Below, piece after piece: positions 23,853-34,505 of a DNA stretch of 64,000 nucleotides (its first letter is position 1; every line of letters begins with the position of its first letter). This DNA comes from Meandrina meandrites. Taxonomy: Eukaryota; Cnidaria; Anthozoa; Scleractinia; Meandrinidae. The position numbers and the translations under genes were made by a program. The stretch spans positions 44,316,895-44,380,894 of the forward strand of contig OY855905.1 in the NCBI GenBank assembly GCA_963693305.1, in the 5' to 3' direction. The notes beneath the pieces were generated by a model, which was given only the letters and a program-made list of their open reading frames with translations, did not search any database and was not told the DNA's origin.

Positions 23853-26800
23853 TTAAATTTTCTGAATCTTTGAGCCAACAACTACAGGATTGTCTTTTGA
23901 TATCTTAGCCCTGCCATCAGCCTTGTAGTCAAAGCTGCAGTCGTGTTTATCAGAATATCTATGGAGGCCACAGTAGACATTTCCACATCTGCATTCAAAG
24001 CCTAAAAAGGAAAAAACAATTGTCAGTGATGTGTTTTTCTAACAAAGAATACAGGAAGGGATTGCAAGAAATCAACAGAACAAGAGCTTTTAAAGTAAGG
24101 GGAATGGATTTAGCTTTGTGCGCACACAACAAGAAATTACTGCAATGTTTGTGAAACACAATGTGCTTGCACTGAGCTACGATTTAACATTATAACAACT
24201 TCACCATGATCAGTGCAATGAGAATTGTGATTTTGTAGACATTAAACCAATCACTTGAAAATTTACAAACAAGATAACATTTGGTGACTGTTTTAATTTC
24301 CACTATTACTACCCCCAAAGCTGGTATCAAACTTACAGTGTAAACTACAGATAGAAGGAAAGCATCACAATTTCAAAACTCTCTACCCTTTTAAAACAAA
24401 GTACCGTCAGAATTGATGTTGATCAGTAACTGTTAGAGGGCTTCACTGTGTCTTAATTCCTTCCTCTAATTTACCGATATGATAAATTTGTAACTAAACA
24501 ATTTGGCAGTCAATTTGGTTTATTCTTGCTTTGCAATGTGTTTATAATAAATAAATCTTCTGGACTTTCTGCTACACTAGATTACTAACCAAACTGGACA
24601 AACATGCTACCATTTCAGGTATTTCTCAACAATCTACGACTTACCAGTTAAGCCTACTTTTTTACGACACATAAAACATCTATTTCTTTTGGTTTTTGCT
24701 TTGTCTTTGGTTTCAGACGTGCTTGCCTCAGCTTGGGCCTCTGGTTGTCTTAAACTATCGTTTTCTTCTGAGACACTGCTGGTTGAGGATGAGGGACTCA
24801 CTTCTGCTCCAGCGATGTCCTCACTTGGAGGCAAATGAGAAGTGCATGGTTCCTCGGTCAGCCCTACAAATCAAAAAGAAATATCCATTTGAATACTTCT
24901 GCTTTAACATCTTCTGTGATACATTGATTACAGTTGATTACTTTTCATTTCATTTACTGTAGTAAGACACTTCCCTTGTAGGGAAAAGGACATGATGATG
25001 ATGATGAAGACTCACTACAGGATGTGACTGAAGTGTCGGGGCTGGTGTTTTTGCCCTTCAACATTTTAACTATAACTAGCTTATCTTCATTTGTACTGAC
25101 TCAGAATAAGGATGAAACAGCAAGAATCATTGTAAATTAATGGGAAATTTAATGCAAAAGCATCCCATTGACATACAGTGCATTTGTATGCATGTGTTGT
25201 AGTTTAAAAATTAAAAGAAATTTCGGGTTTTAATGATTAGCTAGTTTGATTTTTTTTTTCTTTTTTAGGGATGGTAATAAATCTAGAAGAAAGGAAAACA
25301 CAGACAACTAGTTTAAAATCATTTTGATCTGGATACATTTCAGACTACAGCACATGCATAATTGGTTCCAGTTACCATTTGCGAAAAAAAAAACAACAAC
25401 AACAACAACAACAAAAGCTTCATAATAAATTGAATGGCACATCCCAACAGGGTTTTAACACTAAACACGTCTGTCCCAGAGGTATTTGATAATAGATGCT
25501 TTCAGTTTGGGTGACGAAGGAATGTCTGTATAAATTTAAACAAACTTGGAAATGATAAAGATGAAATGTCTGTTTGTCATGAGCGTGGGGACAAAGAAAA
25601 AACCCGAGTCCCTGATGGGAATCAAACCCATGGCCTCCCAAAACTTGGTAATTGTAACAGAATTTTCTTGAAATTACATTTCTGATCATCATTTTCACTC
25701 ACATTTTACCCTGGCTATAAGATCTAAAACAACCAAAGGCTGTTAACCAAATAAAAAGTCTATCTGTATGCTTTATGTACATTGTACATGAAGGCTGTTC
25801 CCACACATGGACGTGATTTACATGTATGGTATCACTTGCGATAGCAAATAGCATCAACCCTTCTCTGTGTAAACTAAAACACTTTTACAGCCTGGAAAGA
25901 CACTGCAGTTTGTACCAATAATTCATGTAGATGAAAACATTTTAGTGACTTTTAGAACATTTTAGTGCTAAATTTATATGCTGTAACAAATGGGTTACGA
26001 ACTTATTTTTAGTGGCATAAACGTTTGTTAAAAAATTACAGACTATAATACAATTTTCGCTACCCGAAGTTCTAAACAGTTGGTTGCACATGTGATGGCA
26101 TGTATAACATTTTTTGCATCTTGAACAGTGTGCCAGCTGAAAGTTGTCAAACTACACTGCTGCTGTTTGTAAAGTAGAGAATTTACAGGCATGCAAGTCT
26201 GATCCAAGTCTTCAATTTGATGTAAACAAAACCAGCTGTTTAAAGACACTGTGTTGCAATTTCAAGTCATGTTGAAACATTTCTATACAATTTTCACTCC
26301 CTTGCATACACATGACTATACCTGGCTGCTATCATGTACACACATATACTAACATAATAATAATAGTTAACATTTATAGCGCGCAAATTTCATGTAAATA
26401 TGATCAAATGCGAGTTACAAACAAATATGAAACAAATTAAACATGACATCTTAAGAATCCCAACTGGCAGGAGGCTGACCAGTTGGCTATTTACAAAGCA
26501 TGGTGAAATCCAGCTAGTGGCAGGGAGGAGGATTTGAACCCGGGACCACCGCGTTGCAAGTCCAGCGCCCTAACCACTAGGCCACGCCGCCTCCTACATT
26601 TGTACACCACAATCCAAATTTCTTTTATCCCACCAATAAAGTCTTGCACTCCACTTGGTAATTACATAACCCAGGAAATAACATTTTTTCTCCTAAAAAT
26701 ACAAACCTGTGGAGGAACTTGACATAACAGTTGCTGCTGCACTGGTTGTTGGTGATGACTGCTTCCGCCGTAAAGCATCTTTGAAGCATTTGGAACACAT

Positions 26801-26884
26801 ACCATCACTTGATGAGCTGCCATAGAATCCGCAGCCCATGCGGCACAAAGAAGGTTGTTGAGTGTCATCTGAACCTCTTTCCAT
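23853..26884 (-). CDS. ZFAND6: AN1-type zinc finger protein with A20 domain (ZFAND5/6-like)
   Basis: A soluble A20/AN1 stress-associated protein; relatives bind ubiquitin and act in proteasome or NF-kB signalling. Coding exons 26707-26884, 24645-24863 and 23853-24001 splice in phase to 181 codons plus stop, close to the usual 190-210. The A20 finger has Cys at 14, 18, 30 and 33 (C-x3-C-x11-C-x2-C). Residues 45-115 are Ser/Thr/Glu-rich and disordered. The AN1 finger runs from Cys122 to Cys154 (C-x2-C, C-x-C, C-x4 spacing, then C-x2-H-x5-H-x-C), all ligands present. The tail [17 protein letters not shown] matches the conserved ZFAND5/6 C-terminus. ZFAND5 versus ZFAND6 cannot be decided for an invertebrate co-orthologue; the symbol is a best guess. 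The acceptor of the first coding exon is at about 26897, so at least one upstream exon is non-coding. Confidence 0.93.
25396..25415. repeat. (AAC)n microsatellite
   Basis: Six AAC units follow an A run in the ZFAND intron. Confidence 0.85.
25548..25645 (-). repeat. SINE fragment (family 2)
   Basis: The complement reads GCCATGGGTTTGATTCCCAT, then a CGGGTTTTTTCTTTGTCCCC body and TCATCTTTATC end, as in the copy at 31318-31452. The tRNA 5' half is truncated. It lies in the ZFAND intron. Confidence 0.65.
26354..26596 (-). repeat. tRNA-derived SINE with LINE-type tail (family 3)
   Basis: The complement starts AGGCGGCGTGGCCTAGTGG (A-box), has B-box GGGTTCAAATCC, a body unlike families 1 and 2, and ends with GCATTTGATCATATTTACAT, an AT-rich stretch and TTATTATTA. 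That ending matches the LINE 3' end at 59620-59690, so the SINE probably borrows that LINE's machinery. Confidence 0.75.
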
Positions 26885-28951
26885 TACACTGTTGATTCTG
26901 CAGAATAAAAGGTACAACAAAACTTAGACATGCATTAATATTCTTGCGCTGATGAAACTAAAATAAAGGCAATTGACATAAACATTGAACGTTATTAAAA
27001 TTACTCTGAAGCCCATTACAACTACAGAGGTCAAAAAGAATCTTTTTTTCATGTTGTGTTAAACCTTTACTGAAAAAAACAGCAAAAGTTCTTGTTTTAT
27101 ATCTAACTGATCTGCATGTTCATGTAGTACTGTATTCAGTTGATACATGATTTCCATGTGTCTTTATCATGTATTAGTATTGTAACACTGGAGTGTCTCA
27201 AAATACAACTTGAATACGAGGGTGGTGTCACAAGAAAACTGCTGACACTTTCACACAAGCACGATTTCTAGGAATATCTTGCATGATTTGATTCTTACAA
27301 ATCACTAATACAAAATTATCTATACACGTCTCTCAAGAAGCATTTAAAAAAAAACAAAAATTCACGGATGTTAACTGCGTTACTTATTCAAGAGATCTGA
27401 AAATCTGAAGTTAGTTATATTTATTTTAAATATTCTCAAAGGATCTATACATCTTTATATCCAGATTGTAAAGAAGAAATAAATGAGACTATTGAATGCA
27501 ATATAGTTTGAAAAACCACATGCTTGAATATTCACATATAAGCTAACTGAAAGAGAAAGTGTAAAGGTTTTACGCGGTTCGAACGATTAGAAATCTATCA
27601 AACCAGAGTGCAGAAAATAACATGGTGGTACGATTGTGAATTCTTCTAATTCATTCCCATGAGGTTTTAGAACTGTACAACTCGCCAAAGAAAGGAGCGT
27701 CGTTTTAAAAGTTGTGCTACAACTTAACCGCCAAAGCTAAAAAGAAAACAAAGCTACCGAAATCAAATAAAACGCTGAACATTTCATGATAATCAACGTC
27801 CAAGCTACGCTGCAAAATATCACGAAATTAGTAAAGCCTTTAGAGTAAGGTTTTCACTGAAATAATACAGGTTCTTGTTGTTCCTATCCTATCTAACGAA
27901 CCATTTTCTATAAATCAGTTCGCCTTATGAACACATAACGTAATATCGTGGCCATTGAAAAGATATAAAGTTAAAACTAGGTGACAATTCATACGGTGAA
28001 CAACTTCAAATGGTCGCCATGTTTGTTCAACATTAATAATTTCGCGGTTCTCTTATGGGTCGAATATGACGCGACGCCACAAAATTAGACTTTCTTGTTC
28101 CCAACTACCGACTATTCTCACGGAAAACTCTAAACTCACCTCTTCCAACGGATTTACCAATAAAAAGAGATCGAAAGCGAAGGTAATTTTGCAAAAGAAA
28201 CTGTTCAAATACCAACCACATTACGAAACAGCAAGATGAGAACTCGAATCTAAAAGCTGTGCATTGAGCGTTAAGCTTGAAAATTTCGGCCAATTTTTGC
28301 TTATGTTCGTACAATTCAAGCTCAAACACGTAGTTAATAATAAAATGAAACTGAAAACGAACGATAAGCACCAATTCTTTTTATTTCTTTTGTCGTGGCT
28401 ATTCCCTTTCATTTCGTTCCGTGAGGCCGGATTCATCCGCTGCGCTAACGCAACCATGACTCAGCCCGAGCGAACCCTGCGGTTTGAGAAAGAAGCTTTC
28501 TTGTTGCTTCGCTATCTGCTCAAGATAGTTGATTACGAAATATATAACAGAACATAATATCTATTAGGTTTAGTCAAAACACAGGCTTATAATAACGAGC
28601 ATATAACAAAGATCTTGAAGAATGTTCGATTCGACTGCCAGATTCAAAGCCCTCGCAGTCACGCGTGTGTATGGACGGGAGGGCCGACATAATCCTCATT
28701 TGTACTTTCCATCGCATAATTTCATAACTTATTGGAGGTTTTGGACTAGCAAAAATCGCATCTTTGAACATTTTCGAATGCCTGTATTCAGAAGACCAAG
28801 GTTGCTATCACAGACTGCTGACAACAAAAGCCAAACAAATATGGCTCGCTCTTCTGGCAGCGCCCAAGGTGAATTTTGAAGCTTTAGCGGTGGATGTTCA
28901 AAGGTTACCTTAAGCTCAGTACCACATGCCACCAAACTACTCTTTACTTAC

Positions 28952-29060
28952 CAAAATGTCGGCGATAAACGCAAGGAAATTTCCCTTGAATCTGAAACGT
29001 TGCCCTTCGTACTATTTTCTCTCCCGGAAAATGAAGCGATTTTCCTTTTGTTATGGTCAC
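28952..29060 (-). other. Probable non-coding first exon of ZFAND
   Basis: A strong GTAAGT donor at 28946-28951 (minus) follows a G/A-rich leader that starts just below a CRE. A second possible donor, GTGAGT at 28134-28139, could mark an alternative or additional 5' exon. Both could splice to the acceptor at about 26897. No cDNA support is available. Confidence 0.4.
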
Positions 29061-29125
29061 TGTGACGTCACATTAATTCAGCGAAAACTGTCAATCACTT
29101 CCAATTTGCCTCATGTGATTGGATA
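29061..29125 (-). promoter_or_regulatory. CRE and CCAAT-box promoter candidate for ZFAND
   Basis: A perfect palindromic CRE, TGACGTCA, lies at 29063-29070, and an inverted CCAAT (ATTGG) at 29118-29122, about 50 bp further upstream for a minus-strand gene. Another perfect CRE is at 29478-29485. CREB/ATF control would fit a stress-associated protein. This is inference from position and motifs. Confidence 0.45.
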
Positions 29126-29780
29126 ATTCAACAAAAAGCCCACTATAAACCATGGGTGACTGAAAATAGCCCCGCAAACAAGCAAAAGATACGAAATATG
29201 ACCGCATCACATGAACGTGGTAAATCTAGAGAATTCGATTATTCACCTTTCAGGAGAAGACGGCTAAAATTTATCGATTGATTTAATGACTCGCGAGATT
29301 TCTAAGCAACTTCTTTCACTCAAGTGAGGGAGAAAAAGGACTTTGGAGAGCATAAGTTTTCCGACGAAATTATTACTTTCGATTGCAAATATACCACGTC
29401 ACGACTGTCATGCCGGAAGTCACGAATATTACAGACAACCAAAGCGACAGGCCTCGACGACGCATCCGTGTCGTAGGTGACGTCACTTGTTTTCGTCATT
29501 CTTTGGATAGGCGACAGTTTTGCACGATCGACGGAAACGTCATAAGTATTTAATAGCCGAGATTATATCGAGAAAAAGAAAAAGACGACAAGACATTGGA
29601 TAAAAGCTTCGACCTCACTAATTAAGCTTAATTACCATACATCCACAGCAGAATTTGAGCTTTCAAAGTTAAAATCTCTGCTGTAATAGTTACGTTTATA
29701 AATCAATAATTATCCCTCATCTTTCCGCCTTTCCAACTTCACTTTTTACATGGTTGGCTCCTGACCAGGTTATCACATTA

Positions 29781-30930
29781 ATGCATTAGTCAATTGAAAC
29801 CCCGGCCCCCCGACCCCCGGGACTTGGCGGGGATTTAACGCGTCCAAAGCCGGGATTTAACGCACTTTTAACGGCGCGTTGGCCCCGGTGGGCGGTGGAT
29901 TTAACAAATTGTCAGTAGACCGGGGCCGTGGAGCGGTGAATTAACAGAACTTTAACATCAAAATAAAGGTGGACTTCTGCATCTAATAAAAGTAAAATCG
30001 GCACATTGAAGGCCAGCTCTCGCTGCACATGGAAATTGCAGCTTAAGAGGCTGGGGCTGAATTTCAAATAGACCAACGATATCGATTTAAGTTACAGTCG
30101 ACTTCCGATAACTCGAACCAAAATCGATTTCCCCTGGATTTCCGTCATACATTTTCTGTAATTTTACCCTCAGCAACTCGAACCTCCCGCAAACTCGAAC
30201 CAATTTTCGTTTGCCTTCAGGTCATTTTCTATATAATTTTACCCTCGATAACTCGAACCATGTCTGTCAATACGTGCCAAGTCAAAACAAGCAGTGTACC
30301 GTAGTCCAAAACATTGATTTTATCTTGAAATAAAAACGAGTCACGAGTCAAACCGGCCTCCGAAGCGCCACTCAAAATATGAACTGTACCACTGGGACTG
30401 TGCCACGCTGTTGACGTGCTGCAGACGTTCAGTTTGTTTGTGGAGGTCGATAACGATTCTTTCAAAGAGAGTACTTATTCTGCTGCTCTGCTTTGTTTCA
30501 TTCGACCTCTTTATACTATAATCATTAACAGAAAATACAGACTGTATGAATAGTAAAACACCATTTTCTCGTTATTTTTGATTGCTCAGTCTCAACTCCC
30601 GATAAGTCGAACCGTTTTCATTTTCCCTTGAAGGTTGGAGTTATCGGGAGCGCGGCAAACACGTAAAACAGTATATATTAGATATTAGATATGTTTATCA
30701 TTTTTTACTGATGTTTTTTAATGATAACGTTTGTCATTCATTCGTTCATTCATTCATTCAGTCGACTGTATTTCTCCATTTGGTTCGGATGGCCCCGCTA
30801 TGCGGGGCTTTTAACAGACGTCTTGGCCCCGGGGGCGGGGAAATAAGCCGTTTTTTAACACTTGGTAAGTGTTAAATTCCCCGCTAAGTCCCGGGGGTCG
30901 GGGGGCGGGGGTTTCAATTGACTGATGCAT
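29781..30930. mobile_element. 1.15-kb element with about 60-bp GC-rich TIRs, nested pogo-like MITE
   Basis: ATGCAT-AGTCAATTGAAACC and the following C/G-rich stretch are inverted at the two ends (29781-29850 and 30860-30930). A second element (30095-30768) with CAGTCGAC ends, TA targets and internal GATAACTCGAACC units is inserted in the middle. No protein coding. Confidence 0.65.
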
Positions 30931-31317
30931 AAATCAATGATTAAAATAAATAATTGTTAATTATTTACCTTGCTCCCAGATTTTTATTAGCAGTCTTGGG
31001 TTACACACCAGTTTTCGGTGCTTTTGTTATTTTATCTCTCCTCATATCTTCCTACATGAGGCGTCATTATTTATCGCCTGGGGAGGGGGGGGTGTGGAGG
31101 ATTTTTGTTGTTACACCGTAGCATCCACCTGATCGCTCCCCACCCCCCCGTTCTTCTTTCAGCCACCGCAAATGACAGTGTTTATATCCAGGAGATACCT
31201 TTACTTATTCGCAACTTACCTTGATACGAACTGAATGGTCAAGAGGCTCAAGAGCGAGCAAAGGGGAAGAACTTGGCTATTTTTCTAGGAAAACCTAGAA
31301 AAATGGCCAAGCTCACC

Positions 31318-31452
31318 ACGAGCCTCTCGTAGCTCAGTGGTTGGAGCGCCCAACCCGGTATCTGGAAGGGCATTGGTTCAATTTCCGTCGGGGACTCAGA
31401 ATTTTTTCTTTGTCCTTCGCTCGTGGCAATTGAACACATCATCTTTATCATT
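31318..31452 (+). repeat. tRNA-derived SINE, family 2
   Basis: GAGCCTCTCGTAGCTCAGTGG (A-box), TTGGTTCAATTTCCGTCGGG (B-box region), then TTTTTTCTTTGTCCTTCGC and a (ATC) end. Other copies: 8862-8955, 18840-19085 (head), 25548-25645. Confidence 0.7.
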
Positions 31453-32757
31453 TGTCCATCTTCATTATGTAGTTCTTATTTCCCAACAGTTTGCCTCTAG
31501 GTAGTATTTTTACTACTGGGTGCGGGGGGACTAAAAGCTAGTGCGCCCATAAAAAAAGGGCTTTAACCGGGGCTCGAAGCATCGACCGTCCGTCACATCT
31601 CCAGGCCCTTCTCGGCTACCGCGTTTCCAACATGACCCACTCAACATAACTCTGAGTATAAAAGGTTAAACTTTTTTGTTTTTATTATGAACACTATACT
31701 ACTATACCATGTGATAAATAGTTCTGATAAATACTTCAGGTGAATGAATATAAAATGCTAACTTGTCCAAGCACCCGGCTGTTCCTCGTGCTTCTCTATG
31801 CAGTTCTCTCGTGTTCTTAAAAATCCCCGCGTGCTTATATAACTCAACAATGCACTCGGATGAGTTTTTTTATTTCTTTAATTTGCATTGCGGTGACCAA
31901 CCTCCATGGCGGGCATATGGAATTACTTGCAGAAAGACAAAGGAAGAGAAATTATGCCTTCTTCGGGATACATCGTGATCACGGGACAATTACAAGGCCA
32001 GTCCAACAGTGGAATGTGTTTCAGAATCGATCAGATACCGCAAAGTGGCTAATTAACTTGATAGTCTAATACTGCCTTGCAATCTTGCATCTTTAAATTA
32101 ACAAATAAGCAATCACCGATACGATAGAGCGTATTTTGCGCTGTGTAAGAGTTGCCTTGGGCACATGCTTGTTTTTCATGTGATTGTTTTGTGTTTAACT
32201 AATTTTGACATCTAATCAAAGAGTAAAAACTTATTTGCTCGAGCTTTCTTTGAGAGCTTCGCGTTCCAGGTGACTAACTTGGTTTTTCTGATTGCCAAGC
32301 AATGAAAAGAAAAAAAAACCTTAAAAATATATCTAAACGTTATCTCCTAGTAATTATCCCCTTGATCGCGATTATTTTAGAGGTAGTGGTCTGTCCATAT
32401 CTTCCACGAAGTCGACGTTTTCTTGTCTTTCGTTGAAGCGATGGACTTCAGTTAGCTTTTTCTCCCATTATACAACGCAACCTTTTATAGCATACAGCAT
32501 TCATAAGCGCGTCTTCTTGTGTTTCGATCGTCAAAACAGCTCGTCAAGTTGTGAATCTGGTCGACGGGAGGGAAGTTTCTCAAACTCAAAATCTGGGCTC
32601 CACTTATTACTTGACGAGGATTTCATACTCTATAAAAAACGTGTTAAACTTTTAGTAAAACGAGCTAAGCGTATGCAAAGCTCATTGTCAAGTTGCAGAA
32701 TTCTGTACTTAGTGAAGTTCACTTCTAAAGACTGTACATTTAAACATCCCTTAATTA

Positions 32758-32939
32758 AGTATATACCACAAAAGTGAATAGTGCTTTCCGAGCGCGCTGA
32801 TTGGTTAACTCGGAGGTGATAAGCAAAGTACTATTCACCTCCGAGCAGCGGAAGAGAAACAAAATGGCTTTCCGTGTCGCTTTGGGTACCAAAAGTAATG
32901 TTTTGGTCCGCTAGTTATTCAGCTTGTGTGGTATATACT
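32758..32939. mobile_element. Short MITE, AGTATATACCACA ends
   Basis: 13-bp perfect inverted ends, 182 bp in all, with an internal CACCTCCGAG/CTCGGAGGTG pair. Confidence 0.6.
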
Positions 32940-33441
32940 AACACAAGTATTCACCTCCCCCCCCCCCCCCCCTTCCCATCTGACAACCTAACAATTATTA
33001 TCTTAGGTCTTTTCGCGAGTGTTTAAGCACGCAATGAATTTTGATAGGCTACATTTCAAGATTTAAAATTGCTGTAGTTTACTTTTCACCATGTGTAACA
33101 TTCATGGATTTTACAATTTTCTTGCTTTTGGTTGCCACAGCTATAGTGTAAATGTTACATTTTAAAGAGGGTTTGATGTCTTCGCGTGAAGGAACAAAGC
33201 TAGGATTTTACAACAAAAGTCTTACCGATTTTCGTTTGTTCTTAGAGTCGCTTCCCTTGTCTGATGTTGCCCATAAGCCAGCCACTAAAAATATACAGAG
33301 CAAAAGAAACCAATTCAGTAAAAATGAAACACAAAAATGTTCGTTATAACAAGTCTAACAGTCTGAAACAACCCAACACACTGTTACGCAATTCTCCTTG
33401 AACCACAAGAACAGTTTTCCGAAAGTCTCGTGACAACACAG

Positions 33442-33764
33442 TGGGAGGCGCGGTGGCCAAATGGTTAGTGCGCTGGACTCCGGATCGGGCGGTCCGGGTT
33501 CGAGCCCTGGCCGGGGCACTGCGTTGTGTTCTTGGGCAAGATACTTTACTCTCATAGTGCCTCTCTCCACCCAGGTGTATAAATGGGTACCGGCGAATTT
33601 ACTGCTGGGGGTAACCCTGCGATGGACTAGCATCCCATCCAGGGGGGAGTAGCAATACTCCTAGTCGCTTCATGCTACGGAAACCGGGATTCATGCTACG
33701 GAAACCGAGCCTAGTGGCCTGGTGGGCCACTAGGCTCATATGCAGACTTTACCTTTACCTTTAC
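33442..33764 (+). repeat. Family 1 SINE with a 15-bp target duplication
   Basis: CTCGTGACAACACAG occurs at 33427-33441 and 33765-33779, exactly bracketing a full tRNA-derived SINE that ends in TTTACC repeats. The body has an internal duplication of CATGCTACGGAAACCG. The perfect duplication indicates a fairly recent insertion by target-primed reverse transcription. Confidence 0.9.
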
Positions 33765-33910
33765 CTCGTGACAACACAGAAAGTATTGCCTTATCACATA
33801 CCCAGACCTTCTCTCTACCCGAGAAAAGATTCCCTGTTGAAGAGCGAGGAGATTTAGGCACGAGATTGAATAACGTGTCTGCTATGCCCATGTCGCGGCG
33901 GGATTCCATT

Positions 33911-34214
33911 CTCGTCCCCATAGCCCTTTTCGCTTCTCTTAGCCGGCAGGGCCTTGGCACGAGAAACGAAGGGCTCCGGACACAAATGATTTCCAGTCCT
34001 AGATTGTAAGACTTCCGGTCGTCATGTATGTAGTCCTGATGTTTCTATACACTGTATGGGAGAGTCATGGCGTCTTTGACTTCCGCTCAAGATTTCTTTG
34101 TTTCAAACGGCCAATAAAAAAAATCGAATTAATTAAAAAATGTCCCCAGAGCCCGTCGTTTCTGGTGCCAAGGCCCTGCCGGCTAAGAGAAGCGAAAAGG
34201 GCTCTGGGCACGAG
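33911..34214. mobile_element. Foldback MITE beside the IQCE stop codon
   Basis: About 70-bp inverted arms containing CTTTTCGCTTCTCTTAGCCG and CAGGGCCTTGGCAC. A fragment of the same arm occurs at 61980-62040. It ends 43 bp from the IQCE stop, so it probably lies in the 3' UTR. Confidence 0.7.
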
Positions 34215-34257
34215 ATTGGGCGGAGTTCACGAAAACTAATTTGAAGAAGCTTCACTG

Positions 34258-34505
34258 CTAACCTGAGTCTGTGGAGGATTTTCGGCCAGTGGAAGACTTT
34301 TCCTTCTGTTTGGACTTAAATCTCGACAGAGAAGAAACAATTTCATCGTCGTCATCATCATCATCATCATCATCGTCGCTGTCGTTAAACGTAGCAAGAG
34401 TTTTCCGGGGGGACTTCCTGCTACTAGACTCTTTTGACGGGACAGTGGGTGAGAAAAAGTTATCCAAGCTGCTTGCTATTGATTCACGCTGAGATGAAAC
34501 TGGAA
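34258..34505 (-). CDS. IQCE: IQCE last exon: acidic C-terminal module
   Basis: It starts LPVSSQRESIASSLDNFF and contains DSD followed by a run of Asp from an ATC/GTC microsatellite on the plus strand (34348-34374), then EIVSSLSRFKSKQKEK and a stop at 34258. It resembles the vertebrate IQCE end (SDDSDDIVIAP). The Asp run may vary in length between individuals. Confidence 0.88.

Larger units (their letters stand above)
31500..34257. other. Spacer between ZFAND promoter side and IQCE 3' end
   Basis: Contains a possible tRNA-derived segment (31560-31635, minus), a MITE with AGTATATACCACA ends (32758-32939), a poly-C tract (32957-32972), a family 1 SINE (33442-33764) and a 304-bp foldback MITE (33911-34214). 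No gene recognised. Confidence 0.6.

Noticed and set aside
28105..28557. Overlapping ORFs on both strands near 28.3 kb
   Set aside because: No recognisable domain; the region is better explained as ZFAND 5' intron or non-coding exon.
31560..31635. Possible tRNA gene (minus strand)
   Set aside because: A tRNA-like B-box is present, but no matching acceptor stem or anticodon arm could be folded; at most a tRNA-derived repeat.
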